Part shown: positions 11,743-23,374 of the stretch, piece by piece
How the letters are laid out: each line of letters starts with the position of its first letter
Position numbering within the stretch: position 1 is the first letter of the stretch
NCBI GenBank assembly: GCA_001931875.2
Contig: MSJH02000824.1
Location: 151,837 to 215,836, forward strand
Source of the DNA: Byssochlamys sp. IMV 00236
Taxonomy: Eukaryota > Ascomycota > Eurotiomycetes > Eurotiales > Thermoascaceae
DNA: 64,000 nucleotides
Direction of reading: 5' to 3'
The notes under the pieces: generated by a model
Told to the model about the DNA's origin: nothing
Seen by the model: the letters and a program-made list of their open reading frames with translations, nothing else
Database searches by the model: none
Position numbers and translations under genes: made by a program

Positions 11743-12308
11743 GCTCTGTTTATCGATACATAGGTAGTTACCCCTTCTGTCTGGCGATTTAGTGTCCTAA
11801 TGAAACATCTTGTGTATGTATGATTAGTTAAATATCCATTTTGAAATCAAATAAGTGAAACAATAGGCTAGTTGAGCAGTGAAAGAATGGTATAGAAACC
11901 AGTCAAGATTCAGATGTCCTACAATCTACATTATTTTTAGATACCGCTCATTGGACGGTGAATGCGATGACATAAGCCACGCTAGCCACTGATCGCCAAC
12001 TGGCGCGGTTTCAAGGCGATTATGTAAGGACCTAAATATGGAGAGATCTGGCTATGGCTATGGAAGCTCTAAAACATCACACGACAATTGCTGCGTCAGC
12101 TATAGGACAGGGAGTAGGGGCTTCATCTTGTCTTTTTTTGTGTCTAACTGTACTATACATCCTCTGCATATCTCAAGCTCTGCATACTTTTGTCTTTGCA
12201 TAACCCCTGACTTGGCATCATCGGTTCTGCCGCCACTCTGTTGGCCTTTCTGGGAGCCACTTCTGGCAGATAGTCCCGATATCAGGGCATGCTCTGTTAG
12301 GAGACAGC
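11743..12308. other. Intergenic region between yme2 and the P450 gene
   Basis: AT-rich spacer of 566 bp; nothing coding is visible. It should contain the yme2 3' UTR and the P450 promoter. Confidence 0.4.
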
Positions 12309-14109
12309 ATGAATGATGAGGGTCTACCCCCCAAAGGCCCGCTTCAGGTGCCTAGGGATGCTGCGCCGCAACTAATGTGGCAGACTGTGGTGGCAGTACT
12401 TATCTTTTCCTGTCTAGCTACGAGACTCATCACTGGTTTTCAAAGTCATCCAAGAGCAGTGACGGATGAAGAGGCTCGACCTGTCAGGAAGGCTCCTTAT
12501 TGGATTCCATGGCTCGGACATGGGGTGCCGTTTGCGCTGGGGCAGCAGAGCTTCATTGGAAGGGTCAAGTGCGTTTTTTATTATTAATATCATGTTTTGG
12601 GTATAGATGAAAGCTGACAGATGTTGCAGAGATTGGATATGCGAGCCGGTGTTCAGTCTGCATCTTGCTGGAAAGACGCATAACATGATCATGGCCCCAT
12701 CCATAGCCAAATCTGCCCTCGCTCATCGGGCGTTGTCCGCAGACTCGGTCTACGATCGTGTCATGCATAAAGTATTCGGTGACCCTGGGCCCATCCGTAA
12801 AATGGATGCTCAGCAGACCAAAGCTTTTGATGAAGCCACCAGCCTGTTTATGAGGGAGCCTCATGTGACCGAGACAACTTCTACTATGGTCCGGCTTTTG
12901 GAAACTGAGATTCCAAATCTTGTGTCATTCTCTCACAGTATGGTCGACCAGTCAATCTGGGAGAGGGCGAGTCAGACAACTCTTCTCGAAGACAGAGATA
13001 AGCCTACCTGTGAGGTGGACCTTTTCAAACTAGTCAGGCATTTTGTCGGCTACATTACCAGCACTGTCTTCATGGGAAAGGCGTTTGTTGATTTTCATCC
13101 GGCTTTGCTCGAGGATCTCTTCACCTTCGACAAGTACTTTAACTTGCTGCTCATCGGCATCCCTCGCTTCGTTCCACTGCCAGGTATATCTGCAGCGTAC
13201 GCAGCCCGTCACCGCTTGCTTCGCATCATGACTGTCTTCCACGCCTCTTTCGCTTCGTTCGACGAGGGCCGGGATCCAGGATTCGATTTCCGCGACCTAG
13301 ACGACGTCTCGGAACCGATGAAGGCGCGCATGCGCTGTTGGAGAAAAGCAGGCTTTGCCCCTGCCGCCAGCGCACCCGGAGACCTGATGATTTTCTGGGC
13401 CATGAACACCAACTCCCCCACCATCGTATTCTGGAACATCATGCACATACTCGCAGACCCCGAACTCCTAGCAGCCATCAGACGCGAAATCGCACCCTAC
13501 GCCAAAGCCTACCGACCCGGCTTCGAAGACACAGGCCTCCCTTTCACCGAACCGCCTCGCCTTTCCCTCGACTTAAACGGCCTCGTCACCTCCTGCCCCC
13601 TCCTCAAAGCCACCTACTTCGAAACCCTCCGCATGGACACCGCCCCCTTTTCATACCGAGAAGCCAAAACAGGCCTCACCCTCACCGAATCCCCCGAAGA
13701 CGCTACCACAGACGGTGTCCCCGAACCGCGCACCTACAGCTTCTACAAAGGCGACTACCTCGCCATCCCTCACGGCGCACAGGCGCGCGATCCGCGCTCT
13801 TTTCCCGAACCAGATAAATTCGACCCCTACCGCTTCATCCGCACGGATGCTTCGACAGGGAAGAAAACAGCAGATCTAGACACAGGCAATCTACGACCTT
13901 TCGGTGGTGGATCGACGATGTGTAAAGGACGCTTCTTTGCAGAGAGACAGGTCCTTGCGTTCGTGGCGAGTATTATCTCCATGTGGGATGTGGAATTGGT
14001 TGAGGGGAGAAGTTTCTGGGAGAATAATAATGTACAGCGACATCCGCATACTAGTGGAGCGTATGTGCCAAGGGGTGGTGTTAAGGCTAGGTTAAGACAG
14101 CGTGTTTAG
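12309..14109 (+). CDS. Cytochrome P450, CYP7/CYP8-like class
   Basis: Exons 12309-12568 and 12630-14109 encode 579 residues. An N-terminal hydrophobic helix (TVVAVLIFSCLA, about 26-40) anchors it to the ER. The heme-binding loop FGGGSTMCKGR puts the ligand Cys near 518; the K-helix ExxR is ETLR at 418-421. The I-helix reads FWAMNTNSP (about 342-350) and lacks the usual acid-Thr pair; Trp-Ala followed by Asn and Pro resembles CYP7/CYP8 (7-alpha-hydroxylase and prostacyclin-synthase type) enzymes, hence the class call. Two acceptors are in frame (12620 and 12629); I prefer the second because a CTGAC branch site lies about 13 nt before it and too close to the first. Part of exon 2 (about 13330-13850) is markedly C-rich. 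No cluster partners adjoin it, so the substrate, possibly a sterol or oxylipin, is unknown. Confidence 0.85.
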
Positions 14110-14797
14110 AGATGGTGTATATGTATATGCGTGGGTATGTGTGTGGGTGTATTTTTGGTATACAGCTCGATTCAAAGTTCACATGTTGTTATTATTATTA
14201 TTCTCTGAGCGGGCGTGTTTGTATGGAACTTAGGCTATTTCTTCGATATTGCAAATCTTAGAGAAGGGGTGGGATCCTCTGTTTTCTTTTTTTTTATGCT
14301 ATAGAGAAATATGAGATTTTTTGTAGTTATAGTTGAAAGGTATAATACGGGGGTGCTGAAGGTCATGTCTTATTGATGGACATCACTTTATCCTAGGCTG
14401 TGAGCACGGGTAGTTCTGCGATATGAAGACACAGCAATAGAGATAGACTGGTTCCATTTTAACCTATAATGTAAAAAAGTACAGCTGTCTATTCCGGGAC
14501 TGCAACTGAACCGAGTATTCATCGCGGCTAGCCATCCCCTACCAGAGAAAAATTCGAGGACAAAGCACTGCATGAGTGAGGACCAGGAAAAAAACATTCA
14601 AGAACGTCGCATGTTCAAGAACCATAATCCTAATTCACATAGACTTTATTTGGTATTTTGTTGAACTGATCTGCATTCCCTTTTTTCCTTTTTTATTCCA
14701 CGCGCCAGGTGTCGCTTTCGAGGGGGGTCATGACAAAAAGAAGAGACATAAAAGTTGAGTTGACGAAATGAAGAATGATGATGCTATCGCTGTGCAT
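14110..14797. other. Intergenic region between convergent P450 and chz1
   Basis: Convergent 3'-3' spacer with T-rich stretches; no gene visible. Confidence 0.4.
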
Positions 14798-15440
14798 CTA
14801 GTGTTCCATCTTGGAATCCTCGTCAGGAGCCTCGAAATCCTCATCGTCGTCGGAATCGTCCATCTCGTCATCACCAGCAGCCTTGGCCTTCTCAGCCGCT
14901 TCGGCGAAGTCGATGCGCTTGCCGCGAGTTCGTCGTCCGCCCTCGATGATGTTGTCAGTGGAGATGGGCTCGAGGTTGTCGCCTTCTTCTTCGTCTTCTG
15001 TGTAAGAAAATCGTCAGATTTTTTCTTGTTCCTTGCCTAATGAATGACCCAGAGCTCTAGTAGATGTGTCCATAGTCGCGTTCCTTGTGCAGGAACAGCT
15101 AACTCATCGCGGGGTCCAAGCGTTCAATAGAAGTGAAGTCAATGCGTACCTTCAGGAGCCTAGAATGCGCACAAGTCCCATGTTAGTTACACTGAGCAAC
15201 AGATCAAAACAAACAAGGGGAGGGCGCAAAGCGCAAATCATGCAACTGCGCACGCGACAGAATGAAGGGAAGGTTCTTCCATACCAGTTCCTCAGGACCA
15301 CTTTCTTCCGAGCTCTCATCCTCATCCATGCTCATTTCCTGAGCCGTCGGGTCCTGCTCAGTGGCCTTGCCCTTGCCCTTTTCGTACGCCGCGGCATCGG
15401 GGGCGTTGGCAGCGGGGTCAGTGAAGCTAGAGTCGCCCAT
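14798..15440 (-). CDS. chz1: Histone H2A.Z-specific chaperone Chz1
   Basis: Three exons on the minus strand (15440-15285, 15159-15150, 14997-14798) join in frame to 121 residues; the middle exon is only 10 nt. The N-terminus has TDPAANAPDAAAYEKGKGK, then acidic SMDEDESSEESGPEE, the CHZ motif region (DNLEPISTDNIIEGGRRTRG, KRIDFAEAAEKAKA) and an acidic tail (DDDEDFEAPDEDS). Chz1 binds H2A.Z-H2B dimers and hands them to the SWR1 remodeller. Without the 10-nt exon the CHZ motif cannot be reached in frame from the first exon, which is the main support for it. The start is the first ATG and matches the family's MGD start. Confidence 0.88.
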
Positions 15441-17470
15441 GGTGATTTATGAGGGTGATCGAGGTTGGTTTTCGAGATGGATGGATGGGAGAGATAGGAA
15501 GGTACGTGGAAGAGCGCGCGCGAGAAGAGGACGTAAACAAGGGCGAGATGGGTGTTTTATACGATGGAAGGACAAGCTGAGAGTTGTGGTGAAGACTAAG
15601 AGTCGCAAGGGAGAGTCCAGATGGAGCGCGGAGACCGATGGCTTCGCGCCGGCTCGGCGGTCATTGGTCAGCTCCGCAGGGCGATCGCCGCGCTAGTGGC
15701 GCCCGCTCCCGTGACTTCGCGCTTGCCTGTTTGGGATGTAAATAGTATTGACAACTACAGGCCTATTTGACATGGTTATATCTGAAGAAGTCTGATAGAC
15801 TTGATGATATTTTAATGCTTTCTCAAGTAATTAACACTCTCCCTTCATACCCTCAGATAGTCGAATTTGGTGTTGAGTACCAGGTATCCGTACATCAGCT
15901 CATTGAAGGATCCGGTTGCGACCTAGTAATTAGAAATCGCATGCAACGATCCCATAGGCACAACAACGATGGCAATGCTGCTCAGGGCCACGAAGGTTGA
16001 CCACTAGGACATGGACATATTGTCTGTGGCGAAGGACGGTCAAGAACCCCCTGTAGTTGTAGTTGATGCTCTCTCCTTTATGACGATTGTCTGACCAACC
16101 CGACGCGAACAGCTTTCGGATAACTGCCCTAATCTGAAAAAAATCAAATATAGCGATGCAAATTATAGCTGCGGGAAATTTTAGCATAGTCGAACCGCGT
16201 TGCCCAGTCATACTGTAAGCCCATATGCTATAGGCCTGTACTCATAGGCCATCTTGTTTAGCGGTAAACCAGGGGTTAAAACTTTGAGCATATGATAAGC
16301 AGAATTATTAGCCAGCAGAAGATCGTTGGGCATGAATCCATAGTGGTACGAGCCAAGCTTTCACATTTGGCTGCTCGAAGAACCCAACAGTTGAACGCAA
16401 AAGCCAAGAACAGAACCACTTGGGTCGAACAAGGGGTAAGCACAATTAAGGAACCATTCCGGTTAATATAGGATCAAGGTAATATAGAGTTGAGGCAACC
16501 TATCCCTCCTAGTCTGAAGCCGATAGAGTTAGCTATAGGCTTCTAGAGCCACCCAGCAGTAAAAAGCAAAAGATATGGTAAAGTAGAAGAAGAATATCAT
16601 TATCTATTGCTTTATTAACGGGGAAGGCTAGTCTGATATCTAAAATGTCTTATCGGAAGTCGACTAGACGACTCGGCCAAAAAGGAGAACTCCTCAGAGG
16701 TCTGGACCTAGCTGGATCTAACATGTCTTAAATAGCATTTTCTGTGTCAGGGCCTGCGGCCAAATGTAGGTGGCTTCGTCGAGCAGGAGCTTCGTGTTAT
16801 TGTTTCTTTCTTATGACATAATACGCAAATATAATAAGTGACTTTTTAATGATTTTGGTTATTCTAATTAAGCTAATCAGAAGCTTTTATTTTGTTCCAA
16901 TCAATCCCAAGTATATCAGAAAGGCGAACCACAGTGGGATAGAGTATAATAAACGAATATAGTATAAGGGTAGCGCTGGATGTGCAGGAGGCAAGTGCGC
17001 CATATTTACCGTCAATCGGATCGATTCTCTCTTCAAAACCTGAGAGCGACGGCGAAACCATACCCGACAATGAGAGATCAGTGGGGTTGAAAACAGTCAA
17101 GTATGGCAGAAAGCTATTCAACGTCAGGGCCTAGCCTAGGAAAGACAGTCTTACTCACGTGCCTACACAAAGGGCCATCACCACTTATGCAAAATTGCGC
17201 TATGCTGGGGTACAACGGAACTGCCAAAGTTGCTACGGAGTTGATTTTCACCACGTCAGAAAGGCACGGATGCAAGCAAGGATTATCAGAAAGTCCATTA
17301 ATTCGAGTACATTGACAGTAAGATAATATAGTCAAAACGACTACAAGGATGAGTAATTATCTTTCCTACGTTCAGGAATTACAATAAACACCTTGTAAAT
17401 AGCGCGAGGGCCAGTTGTTGAATATACCAGCCTCGCAGGGTACCTGAATTCCACAATTATACCTTGAATT
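15441..17470. other. Gene-poor region with decayed repeat
   Basis: 2 kb upstream of chz1 and downstream of the chitinase. It contains the chz1 promoter, a diverged repeat copy (16378-16797, listed separately) and AT-rich sequence. Two adjacent minus-strand open frames at 17335-17114 and 17121-16873 with a possible 50-nt intron between them could be part of a small gene, but no start codon or family was recognisable. Confidence 0.35.
16378..16797 (+). repeat. Dispersed repeat, diverged copy A
   Basis: Its sequence matches the reverse complement of 34617-34939, for example ACCCAACAGTTGAACGCAAA, GGAACCATTCC, GAGCCACCCAGCAG and CAGGAGCTTCGTG in the same order. Relative to the other copy it has many C-to-T and G-to-A changes and an insertion of roughly 60-100 nt. 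It is probably a relic of a transposable element, with changes of the kind left by repeat-induced point mutation; no open frame of useful length survives. Confidence 0.7.
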
Positions 17471-20400
17471 TTATGGCTGCGTTCCTATCTTCAATTTTGC
17501 AGTCTCCCGCGCCATCTCATACTGAACTTTTGAGCGTCGTGGGACACGATTTTCTTTGTCGGAAGTCGAAAAAGCGGAGGCCTCAGTTGGCGCTGGGGCT
17601 TCTGAAACGCGCTGGATATCGCTTATTATGTCTTCTACGATATCTGCCTCATATATGGCAGAAAGCGGTAGATCTTTTTTGAGGACAGATAGGGCGACCT
17701 CGCGTTTCATCCATTGGACAGAAGCAACGCTATCTGGTAGATTGTCGGGATCGCTAGGAGGATTCACATAGTCCTGATGATGCCAGTTGTACGGTTCTTT
17801 GAACATCCTGAGGGAGTAAATTCGAGTAAGTGGTAGCCAACACAGGAGGAAGCTGGTAATGCTTACGGATCGTCAGGGTGAGCGCGGAAGCCATGGTCAG
17901 ATGCCGTTACGGTGAAGGCAATGTCGTCCTTGTTTTTGTAGGTGTATGTCGCTGGATGAATCAGATAACGGACTGAGAGGAGTGGAACTGAGGTCTCAAG
18001 GCTTACCCCAGCATAAACTACCAATAGTTTGTGAATCCCAGCCATACTTCTGGATAAAATGTTGACCATATTCGAGAGCGTTTGAACGAGAATCACCTTC
18101 TGTGAAAGGCCCAAATTTCCATGTGATAGGCGGCCGCGCAGGTTGAATCCCCCGGACCTGGCGAAGGGACGAACACGGCTTGAATACCAGGTTAAGCCAG
18201 GTGTCCCAGTCCTGGCCCTGTGCCCCATTCGCTTGACCATTTATCAGTCGAAGTGCTTGGACCTCCCGTTCTTTAAGCGATCCCAATGGAAACTCGTCTC
18301 TGTCATCATTGTCAGGCGGACCTTTAGAGATTAATTGGGCTTTACTTCTTGCCCTTCTCTTTGGATACTTACACCTCACATCGGTCTCTCGACTCTCCTT
18401 CGACCTTTGCCTGCGCCCGAGCTCGATACTCTTTGTTGCGGAACAGTCGGCCCCATTGATCCTTATATGTTCCCCCAATCGGTCGTTTATCGTAATTATA
18501 GACTGTTTTTCCTCCCATGATCTTGTCGATCCCCCACCGTTGATTATCGCAAACTTCATCCCATCCATGTCCATATCGGCAGATATAGGTAACAGAACAG
18601 TCTTGATCCTTTTTTCCATATGTCGCCCGCTGCCAACCCCCTTTCGCGTTAATAAGTTGCTTTGGAACTTCGATGAAGCCAACTGGAGGCGGAGCCATAG
18701 CACCGAACTCAATACCACCAGTACCAAGAGCTCCCAATCCCAGATTAGCAACAATTCCCGCATTCTGCTCATGAGCCGCTTGGACATTCTCTTCAATGCA
18801 GACGTACATGTCATCAACCATGGACCCAATGAGAGTCCCACCGCCCATATCTATAGCAGATGGTGCGAACATGAACAGACTCCCAGAAAGCCCTGATTTC
18901 GAGCAATGTTAGAACAAAGCATCCTCAGCAATCGTGCTCATTGTTGTGGATCTAATCTAGACTTACCGAGAAGGACGTTGATAGCATTCTTTCCGTTGTC
19001 ATTTTGACAAAAGGGACTTGACAAAGACAAATGCTTTCTCTGCAGTTCCCATTTTGTGTCATCTTGGGCTTCATTTTTCCCAATGAGATGAAGAGAGTCC
19101 GTATTGGTATAAGGAGACGGGACAAACCCCGAACAGCAGTATGACTGCGAACCTCCTGTACAGATCCCAAACGGAAATCTTGTCAGTTCTTCGATAACGC
19201 ACAACGCAGAAGTATTGAAATATAACTTACCGTTACATGTCCAGTCATTGAAGTTTTCGAGATTATCACTCCATTGATACTGGTTCGCTGTTCATGAAAA
19301 ATAGATCATTAAGAACGCACGCCCGAGAAAGGTTTCGTAGAAATGGTGGCGACTCACTGTTAGTAGCTATCAGATCAGTCCCATTCGGACAGTAATTCGA
19401 GACGCAGGACAATCCCACGCCTCTGAATCCATGCCATGAACATGTTCCTGTGTTTGTTCCTGGGGCACAACAGAGTCTTTTGTACTCCCCTGGGGAACAC
19501 GAATCATCCCGATCGATCCCAACTACCTGTCCCCTGGCGAAAGTCTCGGTAAAATAACCTGCCACGCAGGACTCCCCACAGAAGGACCAGTAGCATGAGT
19601 TCCTTTTAGAGGCTAGGACTGAAGTATTAGAAAGCAAGTCGCGATACGTCTGCGCATCTTTTGCAGTAACGCCATTTCCCGTTCCGACACCAACAAGATC
19701 ATTAGCGCTGGTATGATCTACGCTGTCTTGGTCAACGGACCAAACTAGCGTTCCTCCCAGGCACATATCATTAGCAAAATCCATCTTCAACTGTATGGAC
19801 TCTCCATCATCATAGCTAACCCATTGATCAGTATCCCAGGTGACCCATTTTACAGCAGCATCTCTATCAAAGGTCGGTATGAGGCTGTTTGCTGTAATAA
19901 TACGCTGGATTTCCGCATTAGAAAGTGTACCTGGTGACTTCGTACATTCGCCTGCATTACCCCCATAACTGAAGACACAGCCTGGGCTATTGCAATTGGG
20001 GTCCTTGAGGGTAAATGAGCGACCATACCAACCGAGTCCCATGTTGACGACAGATGGATCAATATTATTCCGCCAGAGAAGATCTAGGGAATCCCTTATT
20101 TCAGTAAGGTTTGTATGCGGGCGGACATATGGTCCTGTGAACTTGTTGGACGAGTCCCATACGCCATGGATGTCATAGGTCATGACGTTAAAGAAGTCGA
20201 CATTGGCTTCCATGCCTTTCAGATCAAACCAGCGTAGATACCAATATGACGCCGGGATTGTAACACTCACACCATAGCGATTTCCAAAAGCGGATTTCAG
20301 CTCTCGCAGCAGAGTGACGTAGTTTATTGTATCTGCTGTAATACCGCCGCGATCATCTGCGCCGGGATACTTCCACGCCTATGTCAGCGATCTACACGTT

Positions 20401-21722
20401 TCCACGCAGTGGGGATATCGCTCACTTCCCAATCAATATCAACTCCATCGAATCCCCAAGTTTGCATAAACGACAGGAGGGACTTGATAAAGATCTGCCT
20501 GTTCGTAGCACTTCCTGCCATATCACTAAATGCTGTTTGAGTGTTCGGGGAGTTCGTCGCGTCCTAGAAGAGTATCAGGATTCGATCTTGTGATAGATAT
20601 TCGACTTAGTTTACATTGAAGCTCCAACCACCCACTGAAATCCAAGTCTTCAAGCTTCTAATGTGTATTTCAGTGAAACGCTCCATCAGTAGATCGAAGA
20701 CGAGTCTTACGGTTTTACCCTTTTCAGGGCTGTGAATTGTGGATATAGCGCCACATCGCCCTCGTTCATGGGAACAATTTCAAAAGTAGTCGGGTGAAAA
20801 TAGACAAAGGCTATGTGATTAAAGAATATCAGTAAATTGAAACCGTATTTAATCCTCGAATGGCCTTGTCACCACTTACCAAAGTTAATATGGGTTAGTA
20901 TTGTCACATCAATGTCTGATGGCAAGCGTCTATCACAGCTGCGGACCGAGGACCTGGGTTTTGATCAGCAATTTATGATAACTATTATCCAACTATCAAA
21001 ATTACACATACCAAGCCTCATAATATCCTATCCTTCTCTTCGTTGCACTAGCACCGCCACACGATGGTTCTGATACTGTACCGCAACCGCCATAGCCTTG
21101 CTGACATCCTGCATCACAAAAGTCCTACGAATAGTGTCAGTTAAGATGTAGCTTTATCTTCCGCTACAGCACTACTACGCAGTAAAGATCAACATACCGA
21201 AGTTGTACCACAGAACCCATATTGAGAACAGCAGACGTTCAAGGGACATGTATTATTTCCTGGGATTCCATACTCTCCGCATTCCGCCTTTGCGTCACAG
21301 TTAGAGATGCAAACATCTGCTGCGCACTCAGCAGGAGAATAGCCACAAATCCCGGTCTATTGAGTATGAAACATTAATCAATTGAACGTAATCAATAAAG
21401 GGAGCGCAAATACACTGACTTTGCTACAACATGCCCCATTTGAGCACGGAGTTCCTGGAGCGCATGTGCCTACTGGTAAGCTATCAGCCTGCCGTCTCTG
21501 AATATCAAGGTCTGAGGGACTCTGAGCAGGCTGCAGCGCTTTTACCAGCGGATTAGCAGTTCGGCCGGAGACATTCTGATAAAGTGGAGTAGAGTTCGAA
21601 TGAACCGCAAATAGTGGCTTATAGACATGGCTATCGTTGGTGTTAACGGAATGGAGTGCTTGCCCCTCTATGAAAGCAGATGCTCCCATGAGCCCGAAAG
21701 CAACGCCGAAAAGGAAGCGCAT
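17471..21722 (-). CDS. Secreted GH18 chitinase with CBM18 modules and a long C-terminal region
   Basis: A minus-strand gene that I read as about 14 exons. It starts at 21722 with a signal peptide ([17 protein letters not shown]). Two cysteine-rich chitin-binding regions follow: [13 protein letters not shown]...[15 protein letters not shown], and [20 protein letters not shown], a clear type-1 chitin-binding (CBM18) pattern. The GH18 barrel has SVGGWS (about 20640-20621) and the catalytic DGVDIDWE (20449-20426), with the catalytic Glu at an exon end, then [16 protein letters not shown] and GWYGRSF. After the barrel come a Cys-rich segment ([11 protein letters not shown]) and a long C-terminal region with [30 protein letters not shown] and GSLCWG, known from fungal chitinases that resemble the alpha/beta subunit of yeast killer toxin (subgroup C). 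The stop is at 17471. The acceptor after DIDWE is uncertain by 9 nt (20369 or 20378). The enzyme should be an exo-acting extracellular chitinase. Confidence 0.85.
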
Positions 21723-23374
21723 GCTTAAGGAAGATTGAGTCAGGATATTCCAAGGGGTTGGACATTATTGAAGAAAAGACAATTGGAGTTGTCTTCTAAT
21801 AAGAACTAATTTTGCACACTAAACAACGTTACTTATCTCCACGCCGACCTCCAGTTGATATTCCGGTCCATCAACCCTCGAGCTCTGGACCGATGGCGCC
21901 AAGGGGTTCTATAAGCCATGGACCCAGATAGACGAGCATGGACGCTGTCGAAGGGAACAGTGCCCATTCATCGCGGATATGTGCCCTGGTCCACAAGCCA
22001 TTAAAACTCTCTTAAACACCATATATCGCTCCAATTGGACGGTATTATTATGGGATGTACATGTGGATACTAAGTACGGCCGAAAAGAGAGGTTCCTACC
22101 TAGGTACATAGAAATAGGTCGCCGTAGAACACTAGTAAGCTTGGCTGTACTTAATGTTCTTTACACACTGACTAGGTACCTATTCATAACACCGTTACGC
22201 CTCCGAAGCTGACCCTTAATTCGATGTTCAACCTTTGTTTGATTCTTTTCAGCGTTCTATATATTCATTCCATTCCCGCGATTAAGAACACGGTGAGTGA
22301 CGTAAAATCCATACTGCCAATGTAATGATGGTCCACAGGAATCAAGCGCTAACAGAGACGGATAGTGGTAAATTTTCGTGACTATTTAAAGTGCCAAGAG
22401 TGGTCAACGCCGTCTAAACATGGATCACCTCGATGCAACGTTGAGACTTTTAGTGTTCAACAAGAGCAGCAAATGTGCACTGACCGAAAGAGTCAGGCCA
22501 TGACTCTCCATTTCTTCGAAGATAATATGGCCGAGGCCATGTAAGTTCGAAAGAAGCCACCAACTTATAACCGCAAAGAGAAGTAGATAAAATGAAAAGG
22601 TGCTGCCATAAAATGGAATCAAGGGAAGAGGAGATATACAAATGAGTAATATTTCGAGTAAACTACCGGTACTGGAGGGAGAAGCCAAGATAAATCGCTT
22701 ATTTTATCAGTACCGGGGTTGCATTGAAGCCCAAAGAGATTGCTACTTCTGAGCCAAGACGCTCTAAAAAGTCAGTGCGAGGATTGTCTCCAGACCATGG
22801 GCTTCAAGATAGGCTAGTCTGCGCGGTCCACCAGAGAAGTTATCACATCTAGAACATTTGATGGAAAATGCGAATATTCGAATCACGGCCCTTCTATGAC
22901 ATACGTGAGATAATAACCTAGAATTGCGGTAGTTGTACTGCAGAAACCCTCATTTTCTTCTTATACTGGAGGTTAGAGAGTAAAGTAAACCCAGTAGCGT
23001 TCCTGGGCTGCTTGAGACCTGGCTTCTTCTTGATTATATTTATATCCCGGTGCGTCCGGCTAGATAGTTCAGTCTAGCCTAGCTCTGCGGCTCTGCCAGA
23101 GAGTCGCATGACTTGGTACCAGATGACATTACCTCGATAGGGAGTTAGAGGATTGGCGTTTCCTTCTTTGCCCAAGACTAGTGGATATGGTTCCACGTGT
23201 GAGTGCCTCAGGTAGAAGAGAGAGTTTTCCTGGCGTATATCGAAATGTGATATAAAATCACTTACTGAACATTCGAGGCGACGTTTCCACCCCTCTTACC
23301 ATCATTGAATGCATGTTTCGCCCTTTCTACTCCTGCATACGAAATTAAACGAGCCTCCATATAAAGCCAATCAG
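21723..23374. promoter_or_regulatory. Divergent intergenic region between chitinase and LysM genes
   Basis: 1.65 kb separates the two divergent start codons and must hold both promoters. No gene is visible; the open frames here are short. The sequence is AT-rich with a more mixed block at 22980-23180. I could not assign transcription-factor sites. Confidence 0.45.

Noticed and set aside
13338..13817. 159-codon plus-strand frame in the C-rich part of the P450
   Set aside because: Arg/Pro/His-rich frame-shifted reading of P450 coding sequence.
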